DNA from: Symbiodinium sp. CCMP2592
Taxonomy: Eukaryota > Sar > Dinophyceae > Suessiales > Symbiodiniaceae
Assembly (NCBI GenBank): GCA_905221615.1
Contig: CAJNDT010001280.1
Span: forward strand, 164,410-228,409
Length of the DNA stretch: 64,000 nucleotides
Direction of reading: 5' to 3'
The notes beneath the pieces are model-generated. The model worked only from the letters and a program-made list of their open reading frames with translations, ran no database searches and had not been told where the DNA came from. The translations under genes were made by a program, and so were the position numbers. How positions within the stretch are numbered: position 1 is the first letter of the stretch; each line of letters begins with the position of its first letter. Of this stretch, positions 52,651 to 63,489 are shown piece by piece.

Positions 52651-52945
52651 ACTTACCAGAGCTTTACTTGGACCCTAAACTTCCCAGCTTTTAAAAGGAC
52701 TTATATATGTTGAGGAAATCGTATAAAGCTCACAGACCCTTTGCCCTGAGTCCGAAACGCCTGAACACTCACCCCTAACCCTGGGTAGGATGCAGGGATC
52801 TCCGAAAGGGCTTGGGCACGGTTGGGTTTCTCAGAAGATGGAAGCATTAGGCTTTATACGGTAGGGTCCATGAACCCATGTAGCACATACTTGGGCCCTA
52901 AAGTAATTACCCATGTGAGGGCCACTTTACGGCCCATAGGAATAC

Positions 52946-53275
52946 ATGGAGCACCAAAGGGAAAGCCGCCACCCAAGGTCGGCGCTGTCGCAAGGGGCAC
53001 CCTCGGCGATACCTGGGGGCGTCGCCAGACTCAAATCAGGGTTAAGGGTATGGGGTTCAACGAATGCCCTTGGGCTTAACGGTTTAACTATCCGGCCCTT
53101 CAGCATGCATCTGATGTACACTTCGGCTCCGGAAATATCAGACAGAAATAATGGGGATCAGTGGGACATACATGGGAGACAAAAAGACCACACTTTTGAG
53201 CTCTTCTTCGCACACTCAGGACACCGAACGGCCATAAATCCTGGCCAGTATTCCTCCCACACTCTGATGTATTAA
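52946..53275 (+). CDS. Hypothetical ORF, 109 codons
   Basis: The + frame is open to TAA 53273-53275. The second half (Ile-Arg-Pro-Phe-Ser-Met-His-Leu-Met-Tyr-Thr-Ser-Ala-Pro-Glu-Ile and Thr-Phe-Glu-Leu-Phe-Phe-Ala-His-Ser-Gly-His) is well mixed. The first half is Pro/Arg/Gly-rich. The antisense frame is also open over part of it. Confidence 0.3.
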   Translation: MEHQRESRHPRSALSQGAPSAIPGGVARLKSGLRVWGSTNALGLNGLTIRPFSMHLMYTSAPEISDRNNGDQWDIHGRQKDHTFELFFAHSGHRTAINPGQYSSHTLMY

Positions 53276-53672
53276 GGTCCAGGGTAGAGCTTGGCGGACC
53301 AAGGCACTCCAACAGCAAGTAGAGAGATCTGAACAGGTGCAGTGATCACAAGCCAAAGAGTCGCAATATTGTAATCCACACCTTCGGCCCTGCTTCAACA
53401 GCTTGCGGCTCCCATCTTAAGATCGACTGACGGAGAGATTCTGCACGCCAACGACTGCCACCACTGCTTCCACCCTGCACCAAACCCGAGGCCCTTAACC
53501 CTCCGCCCTCAAGCTCCCGAAACGAAGCCCTAGAGGTTTAGGGTTTAGGGTTTAAGGACCTAGGGCTTATAGGGTTTAGGGCTTTAATGGGCTTTAGGGG
53601 TTTGGGGTTTAGAATTTGGGCGTGTCCAAAGACTCTCATCATCTCTCATCCCTGCACCCTAACTCTTGATTC

Positions 53673-53873
53673 CTATGCGAAGCGTGCCATGCCGCCTTTT
53701 GCAGTGCAGCAGTGGCTGCCTGGGTACCGCTCGACAGACAACTTCTGAGCCTGGGACTGAGGGGGCAAAGACGTGAAGCGATATTCAATGAAGTAACGAA
53801 GTGCTATTTTAAGGTTTTTGGAGTCTTCTTTAAGGGTCTTGCAAAGATTCCATGTGTGGGCTCTTGAGGTCAA
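53673..53873 (-). CDS. Candidate exon or small gene, 66 codons
   Basis: The minus frame reads His-Thr-Trp-Asn-Leu-Cys-Lys-Thr-Leu-Lys-Glu-Asp-Ser-Lys-Asn-Leu-Lys-Ile-Ala-Leu, then a Pro/Gln stretch and a Cys-Cys-containing end, with a stop at 53673. The first 30 residues are strongly helix-like. Unidentified. Confidence 0.35.
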   Translation of the reverse strand: MTSRAHTWNLCKTLKEDSKNLKIALRYFIEYRFTSLPPQSQAQKLSVERYPGSHCCTAKGGMARFA

Positions 53874-53947
53874 TTTGAGGTTTCCTCAAGTGGTATGAGG
53901 ATAGCTTCGTGTGGCTGGTTGTTTTTGTTTGCGCTGGTGTGCCTAGT

Positions 53948-53990
53948 GCTGCTGCTGCCGCTGCTGCTGCCGCTGCTGCTGCCATTCAAT
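53948..53990. repeat. (GCTGCTGCC)n microsatellite
   Basis: Short run of GCTGCTGCTGCC units. Confidence 0.85.
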
Positions 53991-54439
53991 GCCACCATAC
54001 TGAATACTGTGTCACAGTGTCTGTTGCGCCGTTAGTTTCCAATGCATAGCTTGTTCTTGATATGCTTATACAAGTACTAGTTTGCCGCTTCCAGCTGGCG
54101 CAGGACGTAAGAGTCGTGGTTCTTGCCGTCATCACCATTGTCGGAGTTCCACTAGTCGCGAAGGCACTACAATTACTATAGTTCTTCTATTCAGACCTTA
54201 CTAGTGTAGTTGCTTCTTCCGCCAGCATCGGTCTCAGAAACGGCAGCTGTAGCCCATCCCCCGAGGCCTATGTCTGAGACCAGAGAACTCCCAACAAAAC
54301 CTGAAAGCCCCAGAGCCCGAAACGAAACCCGAAGCGCCGGAATCCCAGAAAGCCTCTGTCGAGGCTGTCTTCGTGGGAGCATCCAGGGGTTTAACGAGTT
54401 AAGTGCATTATAGGGTTTCAAACTGTGTGACTAGGGGTA

Positions 54440-55560
54440 GGGCACGGTTTAGGGTAGGGTTTGGGTTCAGGGTTTAGGGGCGCTTGAGTTCTTGGACTTT
54501 TGGTCCAGCGTTCTAGGGTCCTGAGCCTTAGGTTCGAGGGTCTTGCGCAAAGCCTTTAATCGTGAAGGAAAACGGAGTCAACAGTAGAGTTGCAACCCGT
54601 TCTTGAGAGCTAGTTTGAGATTTTGGGGTCCGTCGCAGTCGCAGCATGCAAAGGCTCAGGCAAGAGGCAGGAGACGTCCTGGAATCTTTCCTGCCGAGCA
54701 CCAAATTAAGAGCGAGGGGCCAAAAATCGCCCAAAAGAGCACGGATTGTAGGCTTAGGGCTTATAGGTTAGGGTGCAGAGTGAAGAGAGAAGAGTTTGGG
54801 TTCGGTTCCCAACAAGCAAGAAGATAATGGCATGATGTTCTTGCGAAGACCAAACCCTAGATGGCCTTGAAGGCTACGACGACTTCCCAAAGAGGGAACC
54901 CAATCCCCGCGCCTTGAAATGCCGGGGAACTGTTGGGCTGGTTGTCCAGAAGCCGGGTTGCAGACGGGAGATATCTACCGAGCTACATAGAAGATGCCAA
55001 GACACAGCATTTTAAGAGTGATCTAGGTGGGGCTTTCAAAGCCTTTGAAAAACATTAGTAAATAACATCCTCTTAAGCCCAATAAGGTAAAATATAAAAT
55101 GTCCCAAAGCCCTACCTAGTGATTCAACAGCCAAAGAGACGACAGCAGCTCTAGGTCTGGTTGGGGGCTCGGCGACACAAGCTTTTTCATCGATCTTGCA
55201 AAGGGCAAGAAGCCGATCATGAGTGTGAGTGTTCAGGCGACAAGTGGCCCAAGCCTCTAGAGAAAAACAGTGGTAGAGAACTCCACATCAGAAATCATTG
55301 CTAGAAACTACGGCAGGTACCTGTCTGTTCGACAGGCTCAGAAAATGGGTTCGGTGTCACCTGCACACAGCCCCCAAACCCCCAAAACTAAATGACCCTG
55401 ATTGGTACGAAATAACCATAACCAAAACTAAATAACCATTATCCAAAACTAAATAACATAATTGGTACTGGGCCTGTAACTCGAACAAAACAGGCGGTGC
55501 GCCGGAGACAAGGTAGTTCAAAACACGCAGCTCTGAACCTTCAAGACTCAAGCCCCGAAG
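54440..55560. other. No confident gene; small coding-like pieces only
   Basis: Mostly decayed TTTAGGG-like text and unique sequence. A + frame at 54603-54827 (Arg/Gln/Lys-rich) is weakly coding-like. At 55380-55470 the words AACCATAACCAAAACTAAATAAC repeat imperfectly. Confidence 0.4.
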
Positions 55561-55567
55561 CCTCAAA

Positions 55568-55690
55568 ACCGAATGCCTAACCCTAAACCCCAAAACCTCT
55601 AAACCCCCAAAACCCTAAACCCCTAAACCCTAAACCCCTAAACCCTAACCCCTAAACCCTAAACCCCTAAACCCAAAACCCTAAACCTTT
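55568..55690 (-). repeat. Interstitial CCCTAAA array
   Basis: About 15 CCCTAAA/CCCCTAAAC units in CCCTAAA orientation. Confidence 0.9.
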
Positions 55691-55762
55691 CGACCATGAG
55701 GCCCCGAAGCCTTCAGGCTCCAAGACTCTTGCAGAACCCTGAAGGGCCCTTGAAAGGGAAAA

Positions 55763-55842
55763 GGGTTTAGGGCTTAGGGTTTAGGGTATAGGGTTTAGGG
55801 TATAGGGTTTAGGGTATAGGGTTTAGGGTTTAGGGTTTAGGC
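55763..55842 (+). repeat. Interstitial TTTAGGG/TATAGGG array
   Basis: About ten units alternating TTTAGGG and TATAGGG, opposite in orientation to the array 75 bp upstream. Confidence 0.9.
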
Positions 55843-56410
55843 TAGATGGAACCTTTGAATTCTAGTTGAAGCCCTCCCTTAAACCCCCACTTCGCCTCTT
55901 TGTCGACCTTTTCCAGCTCCAAAGCAGAAGCCTCAACAAGCTTCAAGGTTTACGGCTTAAGGGTGTAAGGGTTTCGGGATTTTGGCTTTCAGGGCGTTAG
56001 GGTTGAGGGGTTTAAGAGTCTCTTTGCCAAGAGCTTCTTGCCGAGGACTCGGCTAAGGGATCCTAGTGGGGTGTTGAGGGCCTTTCAGGGTTCACGTTTC
56101 ATTTGTGTTAAGCTTTGTTGGTGGTTTTTAAGCCTTGCCATGGGCTTCAGGATTCAGAAGTTAGGATTTGATATAGGGGCCTTCATCATCAGGCCCAGGG
56201 TTCGGATGTACATGATGTATATATATATATATATACTGATGATAAGGAGCCCTGAAAAAAGGGAAAACTACTGTTCCTACTGCTGGCCTTTCCGCCTGGG
56301 GGTTCAGGGCCAGGGTCTGGAGCCCACCCTGCCTGAGCCAGGTCGCTGGCTCGCTGCGGTAGCAAAGGTTCCAGGCCTCAGCGAGCCGATTGCAGAAATG
56401 GGATTCGTAA

Positions 56411-58210
56411 GTACCCTTATATCGTATAGTACCCTTATAGAACTCTTAAAGAACCCCTAAAAGGATCGTATAGTACCCTTATAGAACTCTTAAAGAACCC
56501 CTAAAAGGATCGTATAGTACCCTTATAGAACTCTTAAAGAAATCCTAAAAGGATCGTATAGTACCCTTATAGAACTCTTAAAGAACCCCTAAAAGGATCG
56601 TATAGTACCCTTATAGAACTCTTAAAGAACCCCTAAAAGGATCGTATAGTACCCTTATAGAACTCTTAAAGAACCCCTAAAAGGATCGTATAGTACCCTT
56701 ATAGAACTCTTAAAGAACCACTAAAAGGATCGTATAGTACCCTTATAGAACTCTTAAAGAAATCCTAAAAGGATCGTATAGTACCCTTATAGAACTCTTA
56801 AAGAACCCCTAAAAGGATCGTATAGTACCCTTATAGAACTCTTAAAGAACCCCTAAAAGGATCGTATAGTACCCTTATAGAACTCTTAAAGAACCCCTAA
56901 AAGGATCGTATAGTACCCTTATAGAACTCTTAAAGAACCCCTAAAAGGATCGTATAGTACCCTTATAGAACTCTTAAAGAACCCCTAAAAGGATCGTATA
57001 GTACCCTTATAGAACTCTTAAAGAACCACTAAAAGGATCGTATAGTACCCTTATAGAACTCTTAAAGAACCCCTAAAAGGATCGTATAGTACCCTTATAG
57101 AACTCTTAAAGAACCCCTAAAAGGATCGTATAGTACCCTTATAGAACTCTTAAAGAACCCCTAAAAGGATCGTATAGTACCCTTATAGAACTCTTAAAGA
57201 ACCCCTAAAAGGATCGTATAGTACACTTATAGAACTCTTAAAGAACCCCTAAAAGGATCGTATAGTACCCTTATAGAGCTCTTAAAGAACCCCTAAAATG
57301 ATCGTATAGCACCCTTATAGAACTCTTAAAGAACCCTTAAAAGGATCGTATAGTACCCTTATAGAACTCTAAAAGAATCCCTAAAAGGATCGTATAGTAC
57401 CCTTATAGAACTCTTAAAGAACCCCTAAAAGGATCGTATAGTACCCTTATAGAACTCTAAAAGAACCCCTAAAAGGATCGTATAGTACCCTTATAGAACT
57501 CTTAAAGAACCCCTAAAAGGATCGTATAGTACCCTTATAGAACTCTTAAAGAACCCCTAAAAGGATCGTATAGTACCCTTATAGAACTCTTAAAGAATTC
57601 CTAAAAGGATCGTATAGTACCCTTATAGAACTCTTAAAGAACCCCTAAAAGGATCGTATAGTACCCTTATAGAACTCTTAAAGAACCACTAAAAGGATCG
57701 TATAGTACCCTTATAGAACTCTTAAAGAACCCCTAAAAGGATCGTATAGTACCCTTATAGAACTCTTAAAGAACCCCTAAAAGGATCGTATAGTACCCTT
57801 ATAGAACTCTTAAAGAACCCCTAAAAGGATCGTATAGTACCCTTATAGAACTCTTAAAGAACGCCTAAAAGGATCGTATAGTACCCTTATAGAACTCTTA
57901 AAGAATCCCTAAAAGGATCGTATAGTACCCTTATAGAACTCTTAAAGAACCCATAAAAGGATCGTATAGTACCCTTATAGAACTCTTAAAGAACCCATAA
58001 AAGGATCGTATAGTACCCTTATAGAACTCTTAAAGAATCCCTAAAAGGATCGTATAGTACCCTTATAGAACTCTTAAAGAACCCCTAAAAGGATCGTATA
58101 GTACCCTTATAGAAATCTTAAAGAACCCCTAAAAGGATCGTATAGTACCCTTATAGAACTCTTAAAGAACCCTTAAAAGGACCCTGATAGTACGCTTATA
58201 GAACTCTTAT
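56411..58210. repeat. 44-bp satellite, 40 full units
   Basis: The unit reads CGTATAGTACCCTTATAGAA followed by CTCTTAAAGAACCCCTAAAAGGAT. CGTATAG occurs at 56423 and the last full unit begins at 58139, a distance of exactly 39 x 44. No unit has gained or lost a base; variation is by substitution only (for example AACCACT, AAATCCT and AATCCCT in place of AACCCCT). The array ends in one or two diverged units. No spacers of unique sequence, so not a CRISPR array. Confidence 0.97.
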
Positions 58211-58219
58211 GGAACCCTT

Positions 58220-59140
58220 ACTTAGTTGCTGAGTTCATAAGCCCCTATAGTGGGTGATACTATCCCAAAAAGTGTCAAGGGTATCCACTCAGCCACTAAG
58301 TTTAGGCTTGTTATGAAGCGTGATGACTGAGGGTTTAGGTTTAGGGTTCAGGGTTTCAAAAGCGTCGAGAGTTTGGGACGGGTAGGTAGGCGAATTGATC
58401 CCTGTCGGCACGGGGTGAGGTATTCAAAGGCCGGGTCGAATCGTTACACCCATACCCTACCGGAAACCCCCCGAAACCCCAAAACGGTGGACGCGTCCAA
58501 CAATAAATCCCAGTAAGCTCAGCCTAAGTCTAAACCCATATTCTGAGAGAGGCTTTGAGGCTCAAGCCGGAGTTCGCCAGGCCTGCCACGGGCAAGCAAT
58601 TGCAAGCAAAGTAAAGCTCTGAATCAATGATACAGATTGGTATAATGTCCCCTGGCTACCAAAGGGTTTTCTGGACACAAATCCTCTGTTTCTTGATGGG
58701 CTCAAAGAGCCGGATCACTACTGTGATCACTTTAAAGGCGAGTCAGCATGAATGCTGCTCTATGTGTGGCTATTGCACACACTGCATGGTGCTGATCTGA
58801 CCGTGGTTGTAGGTGCTGATGTAGCTGTAGCTGATGCTATGGTTAATACTGGGCGAGTTTAGTTGAGGTGATGAGGTGCGTTTGTTGCTGCTGTCAATGC
58901 TGATGATGTCGTCGCCATGGGCGTTGGTATTGATGCCCCAGCTGCCTTGGGCCCCACCTATATAGACCCAAACAAAACCCGATAAGCCCTAAACGGTTTA
59001 GGGCTGAACCTCAGAATTCGTCAACGCCCCTACCCCTCAAGCCAAGAACTGACAGCCTACCCCTGAACCCTAAAGCCCAAAAGCCAAAACCCAAGCCCAA
59101 ACAGCCCAAGGCCTGCAACACCCACAAATCTCTGAATCTT
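58220..59140. other. No supported gene
   Basis: Unique and TTTAGGG-decayed sequence. 58.78-58.95 kb is rich in GCTGATG words. No ORF over 60 codons. Confidence 0.5.
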
Positions 59141-59148
59141 TAAGAAAT

Positions 59149-59250
59149 GGGAGTTTCCGAAAACAGGGGACCCTAATATAGTACCTTAAATAGTAGGATC
59201 CTTATTATAAGGACCCCGAAATAACGTACCCCGACTTTTTGGAAACTCCC
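59149..59250. mobile_element. Palindromic element family A, copy 5
   Basis: Family A with diverged right arm (TTTTTGGAAACTCCC). No clear target duplication. Confidence 0.85.
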
Positions 59251-59343
59251 AACCCCTGCCCTGCGCCTCCCAGAGCCCTCGCGATCGGCGGTCCTACGCC
59301 CGACAGCAGTACCAAGGCCGAAGCCTGAGAGAAGGGAGACTAT

Positions 59344-59427
59344 GGGAGTTTCCGAAAATTAGGGATACCGTATTTTGGGATCTCTTATACTTATAACAAG
59401 GATACTACTATTAAGGGTAAGGGAGAA
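59344..59427. mobile_element. Palindromic element family A, copy 6, truncated
   Basis: The left arm and about 60 bp of interior are present. The right half is replaced by a family B element starting at 59428, so this copy was probably disrupted by insertion. Confidence 0.7.
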
Positions 59428-59536
59428 CCCAGAGCCTCCAAAACCCCTTAATTAAGGAATATACCTTAAAGTATAATAGGATCCCTAATATGATTTAAGG
59501 TATAGTCCTTAATTAAGGGGTTTTGGAGGCTCTGGG
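59428..59536. mobile_element. Palindromic element family B, copy 4
   Basis: CCCAGAGCCTCCAAAACCCCTTAATTAAGGAATATACC and its complement bound 109 bp, the most perfect family B copy in the window. Confidence 0.9.
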
Positions 59537-59541
59537 AATAT

Positions 59542-59644
59542 GGGAGTTTCCGAAAATTAGGGGGTACCATATTTGGGGATCCTTATAATAAGGATACTAC
59601 TACTAAGGGTGCTGTATTAGGGTCCCCTATTGTCGGAAACTCCC
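59542..59644. mobile_element. Palindromic element family A, copy 7
   Basis: Family A ends; ATAT directly flanks both sides (59538-59541, 59645-59648). Confidence 0.9.
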
Positions 59645-59816
59645 ATATAACTCCTTGTAGTTTGGGTTTGAGCGTTGAGGCCCGGAAGTCTAGGGTTGAG
59701 GTGCTTAAGCGCTTGTTTTCTGCCTGTCTTCGGTATTCAATTAAATGGTTTTGGGCTTTCGGGCTTACTGACCTATGCCTTTAGAAGCTTCGAGTCGCAT
59801 CATCGCGAGGAAGTAC

Positions 59817-59890
59817 CTGGACCCCCAAAGTATGTAGAATAATAGCCTTTTATAGGTATTGGGCCATTATTTTACCTACTTTGGGGGGCT
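59817..59890. mobile_element. Short palindrome with CCCCCAAAGTA ends
   Basis: CCCCCAAAGTATGTAGAATAATAG and CCATTATTTTACCTACTTTGGGGGG are imperfect inverted repeats, 74 bp. Confidence 0.7.
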
Positions 59891-60009
59891 TAGGTAGGGG
59901 ATCACTGGCCCTGGCTTCTGTCAACTACATCCTCGCAGGTCTCGGGATGAATGGGGTTCGGGATCCGCCGGAGATGGGAGGGTTTGGGGTTTTTAGTAGA
60001 AGCCTAACA

Positions 60010-60102
60010 CTTGGAAACCCAATAGCCTCAATCCTTAGAGTAATGTATAGGGAATCCCAGTACCATTTGGCCTGAATCCGGTTTCTGACTTTCCAGGGTT
60101 TA
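60010..60102. mobile_element. Palindromic element family H, copy 2
   Basis: Matches 25422-25509 through CCTCAATCCTTA, GGGAATCCCAGTA and TTTGGCCT, with diverged arms. Confidence 0.75.
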
Positions 60103-60143
60103 CTGTAGGCTCTTGGGTCTTGGGGCTGCGTGTAGGATATCCG

Positions 60144-60341
60144 TTACCCAGCTTCGGAGATAAAACCAATGTCCAAGTTTTGCAACTGAAGAGCCCCAAA
60201 CCCGAAAGCTGCAACCGGACTCCGACAGGCGAAACCGACTATGGGCTTTTGTTTAACAAACTCTTCGACTAGGTGTGGGCGGGTGAATATTTCATGATTA
60301 GATCTACAAGGGGCCACCGTAAGTCCCGAAGGACATGACAT
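60144..60341 (-). CDS. Candidate exon or small gene, 65 codons
   Basis: The minus frame reads Ala-Pro-Cys-Arg-Ser-Asn-His-Glu-Ile-Phe-Thr-Arg-Pro-His-Leu-Val-Glu-Glu-Phe-Val, then a Gly/Phe/Ala-rich stretch and Asn-Leu-Asp-Ile-Gly-Phe-Ile-Ser-Glu-Ala, with a stop at 60144. Well mixed and free of repeat character. Family unknown. Confidence 0.35.
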   Translation of the reverse strand: MSCPSGLTVAPCRSNHEIFTRPHLVEEFVKQKPIVGFACRSPVAAFGFGALQLQNLDIGFISEAG

Positions 60342-61241
60342 TCACGTCACAGCAAGCCCGGGAGCCTACTTTAAGCGGCCACCCCGCTTGTTTGCATGGT
60401 CCCGATCGCCCTGCAAAAAGGCCATGGCAGCTTATTTCTTAAGGCAGCTGGAAGCCCGTAGACCCAAAACGGCCCTCAACCCCGAACTCCTAAACAACTT
60501 TAAGCTTAATTAATTTAACCCTAAAGCTAAACGACACTAAGTCCTAAAGCCCCAAACCCCAAAATGTGTGTACCTTCCCGAGGTCGGTACTGGCAAGTGT
60601 GAGGCAGACTCGCCTGCCGCACTCCAAACCAGCGGACCCAACTTCACACATTTTTTTGGTGTCTGTTGAAAGTGCATCGGACCTTTTCGAGCAATCCCCA
60701 GCAAGCCCACTCATCATTTAGGGTTTAGTGCCGGGTTTAGGGCTCAAGAAATTAAACCCTTGTTGATCACCCCTGGCTCCACCGCGAAGGATTCAGTTAT
60801 AGCCGAAGCAAAGATAGAGTACATCTTCGTGCACGCGGTCTTTTATTCTGAAAAGCTAGAACAAGACACATCCCCAAAACATCAGAAGGCTTCTATCCTA
60901 ACACTCCAGATGCCACAATGTAGGTAGCATCTGCAAACACGTAGACCTCAACTAAACATCTTTTTCTGGTAGTTATTTTCTGTCTCCGCTGTCAAGGATC
61001 CCCAAAACAAAACTGTGTAATCAAGCAAAACCAGCCCTTAGACGTAAGACAGAAATCATCCTAAACTACACCGCTCCGACTCGACTACTCTTATATAGAA
61101 AGGGCCCTAAACCTTGAACCCTAAACCCTTATCAAATAGCTCCTGTTACGAAAGGCCCATCAGAAGCCTGCCGCCCGCCGGGCCGTCGACCGACCGAAGA
61201 ACGCAGCGAGGAGAGCCTGACTTGGTGACTAATCAAGTCAT

Positions 61242-61343
61242 GGGAGTTTCCGAGAATTTGGGGTACCTTATGTCGGGGTCCTTATAATAAAGATCCTACT
61301 ATTTCGGGTACTTTCTTAGGGTTCTCTATTTTCGGAAACCCCC
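61242..61343. mobile_element. Palindromic element family A, copy 8
   Basis: GGGAGTTTCCGAGAATTTGG...ATTTTCGGAAACCCCC. The upstream + frame (Arg-Ser-Leu-Pro-Pro-Ala-Gly-Pro ... Gln-Val-Met-Gly) is coding-like up to the GT in the left arm, like copies 1 and 4. No partner exon identified. Confidence 0.85.
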
Positions 61344-61917
61344 TTGTATCACTACCATTAACTGGCTTTTGGGGGTCTTGGGTGTATGTTTGCATATGTG
61401 AGCTTATGGGCTGCGTCCGCCCATCGGATCTCTATGCCCCAAAATTGAGATAAGCGAGATATAAACTTACAGCGATTTTGACGAGTTTTCGGAAGGACGT
61501 TGCAGGATTCTGGTCCGCAAGTTAGTCCAAGTTACAATCGTCTATTAGTTGTGGCAAGTTGAAGAAGATCCTGAGCAAGATTCAAGTCAATGCAGGCTGT
61601 TTCGATTGGGGCTATTTGGGTTTAGGGGTGGAGGAATGCTCTAAACCAGATACCCAACCAACCTCTAGACCCAAATTCTAAATCCATACCCCGAGCCTTA
61701 CTTGGAGGTTCATAGGTAGTTGTAGGTAGGGTTATGAGTCCCCCAAAAGGGGTTGTAACTCTAGTTATCCTACTTATCACCCAACTTGTGGCTACCCATA
61801 AAAACCACGTAAGCGCCATCCCGAAGGAAAACTGAGGCGCCCTGCCGCTGCCACGGCCGGCTGGCCAACCGAGGGCCCATGTATGTCAAGACTGTCCTCC
61901 CGCAGCTTTGGTTCAGG

Positions 61918-61950
61918 TTAAACCCTAAACCCTAAACCCTAAACCCTAAA
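61918..61950 (-). repeat. Interstitial CCCTAAA array
   Basis: Four perfect CCCTAAA units in a row. Confidence 0.9.
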
Positions 61951-62256
61951 TTTCATTGTTAATAGGGGCCTTGAAGGTTCTTACAGGTGTTATTATGGTT
62001 AAGTCATAATAGGTTTTCCATAATAAACGAGGTTTGAAGGGCTCCTTCCTAGGATATTAGGGGCTTGGGCATCACTAATGCTGTTCAATCTAGGGTTGAC
62101 GGTTTCGTAACACTATATAGGCATAATTGAGGGTTTTGGACTGAGAGTTTTGGTGCAAGAGTTCCGGGCTATGGCATCGAGAAGGCTCGGATTGCCTGAA
62201 TTCTGACCCCTCGGCAAAATGGGTATGCCCTACATGGCAAGAGCATGCGCGTGTCC

Positions 62257-62580
62257 TTAGGACATATTTTGAAACCAAGTTGCAAGCTGGCTAGATAAGT
62301 CGACAAGCATGCACCTCTTTGTTGAACGGTTCAAACGCAAGCATTCGCACATGTGCATACATGCATGAATCAATATCCAAATTAGAGTGGCGGTGTATTT
62401 ACAGCAAAATGAACCCGGTAACTCATGGTCGTCCATGTCAGATCCTTCATCACCCCTAGACCACGCCCTTGTCCTGTTTTTTAAATGCAGTGGGCCTTTC
62501 TCTCTGCTGCCTCGACCCTGCCTTTGACAGGCTTGCACAAACAACATCACTACAGCCACATCAGAACAAGTGTTGTTCAC
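62257..62580 (-). CDS. Hypothetical ORF, 107 codons, Cys/Met-rich
   Basis: The minus frame from ATG 62580 to TAG 62257-62259 is free of repeats. It has a Val-Ala-Val-Val-Met-Leu-Phe-Val-Gln-Ala-Cys start, a basic Arg/Lys/Gly section, an acidic Asp-Met-Asp-Asp-His-Glu-Leu section, a hydrophobic Leu-Ile-Trp-Ile-Leu-Ile-His run and a Cys-rich end. No family recognised. Confidence 0.35.
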   Translation of the reverse strand: MNNTCSDVAVVMLFVQACQRQGRGSREKGPLHLKNRTRAWSRGDEGSDMDDHELPGSFCCKYTATLIWILIHACMHMCECLRLNRSTKRCMLVDLSSQLATWFQNMS

Positions 62581-63246
62581 TGCTCACGAAGGCATAGGGC
62601 TTCGCAGGGAGTCTTGAAGAGAGAGCAAACCATGTAAGGTAACACATGTCGAGAACTACTAACTCATATGGGGACAATGCAGGATTCTGCTACTGACTAC
62701 TCAAACGACTAGGGATTTTGCCTTGATCTCCATGCTTGATGGGGTCTTCTCGGAGACTCGTAGAAAAGATAGCTTAGGGCTCGGGGCTCAGTGTTTCAAA
62801 AAAGCTTGGGGCATAGGTTTTCTTCGGGCTGGCAGAAGGTAGGGCTTACGGTGGCGGAAGTCCTGAAGGACGTCGGCGAGCTTGTCCACGGTGCTTTTCT
62901 CATTGCCTCAAGCACTGCAAGCTGAACGCTCTTCCCAAACGGGGTTTCAGACTTAACACGTTTTGGACTACCTGACTCTGATGGAATCCGTGCCAGTGGG
63001 AAGGGGGTTCAAAGGGCGGCGATCAGATGCTCTTCACTGGATTCGGATTCCAAGTCGGTGGCAGCCTGAACGAGGGGTCTGAAGCCCTGAACCCTGAATC
63101 CAGAACCTAGACCCAACCCTGAAGGGACTCCTGCAAGTGCTCCTACCATCCACAGGAAGCTTTGCTTTTCAACAAGGCAGATGTGTTCATCAAGGGCGGT
63201 TTAGTTATTGCTTATGCTCGTTGTGTATAAGTTTTTGGTTGAGGAT

Positions 63247-63374
63247 TTAGGCGAGATGTTTCAGAACTGTATCAGCACTTCCCCCGAAACAAGAAAAACA
63301 ACCTTCATGAGGCGCAAACATTGAAGTCAAGCTCGGGAGCTCAACAGCTATGGGTGTGAAACTTCTATCGGTGC
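63247..63374 (-). CDS. Candidate terminal exon
   Basis: The minus frame reads Phe-Thr-Pro-Ile-Ala-Val-Glu-Leu-Pro-Ser-Leu-Thr-Ser-Met-Phe-Ala-Pro-His and ends Thr-Val-Leu-Lys-His-Leu-Ala with a stop at 63247. Upstream (63376-63482) is microsatellite, so an acceptor near 63375 would be needed. Confidence 0.3.
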
Positions 63375-63375
63375 A

Positions 63376-63482
63376 TAGTGTATGTATGTATGTATGTATG
63401 TATGTATATATATATAATATAAAATATATATATATATATATATATATGTGCGTGTACACATATATATATATATATATATATA
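63376..63482. repeat. (GTAT)n and (TA)n microsatellites
   Basis: GTATGTAT tetramers followed by TA runs with a TGTGCGTGTACACA interruption. Confidence 0.95.
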
Positions 63483-63489
63483 CACATGC

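Larger units (their letters stand above)
60400..62240. other. Spacer with one family A element and a CCCTAAA array; no confident gene
   Basis: Apart from the elements listed separately, the sequence is unique or decayed. 61690-61800 resembles 22630-22720 (GGAGGTTCAnnGGTAGTTnnAnGTnGGG), another dispersed repeat. Confidence 0.45.

Noticed and set aside
56411-58210. CRISPR-like array
   Set aside because: The 44-bp units are contiguous with no unique spacers, and the genome is eukaryotic; it is a satellite.
61918-61950. A true chromosome end
   Set aside because: Only four perfect heptamers, followed by 2 kb of non-telomeric DNA; it is interstitial.
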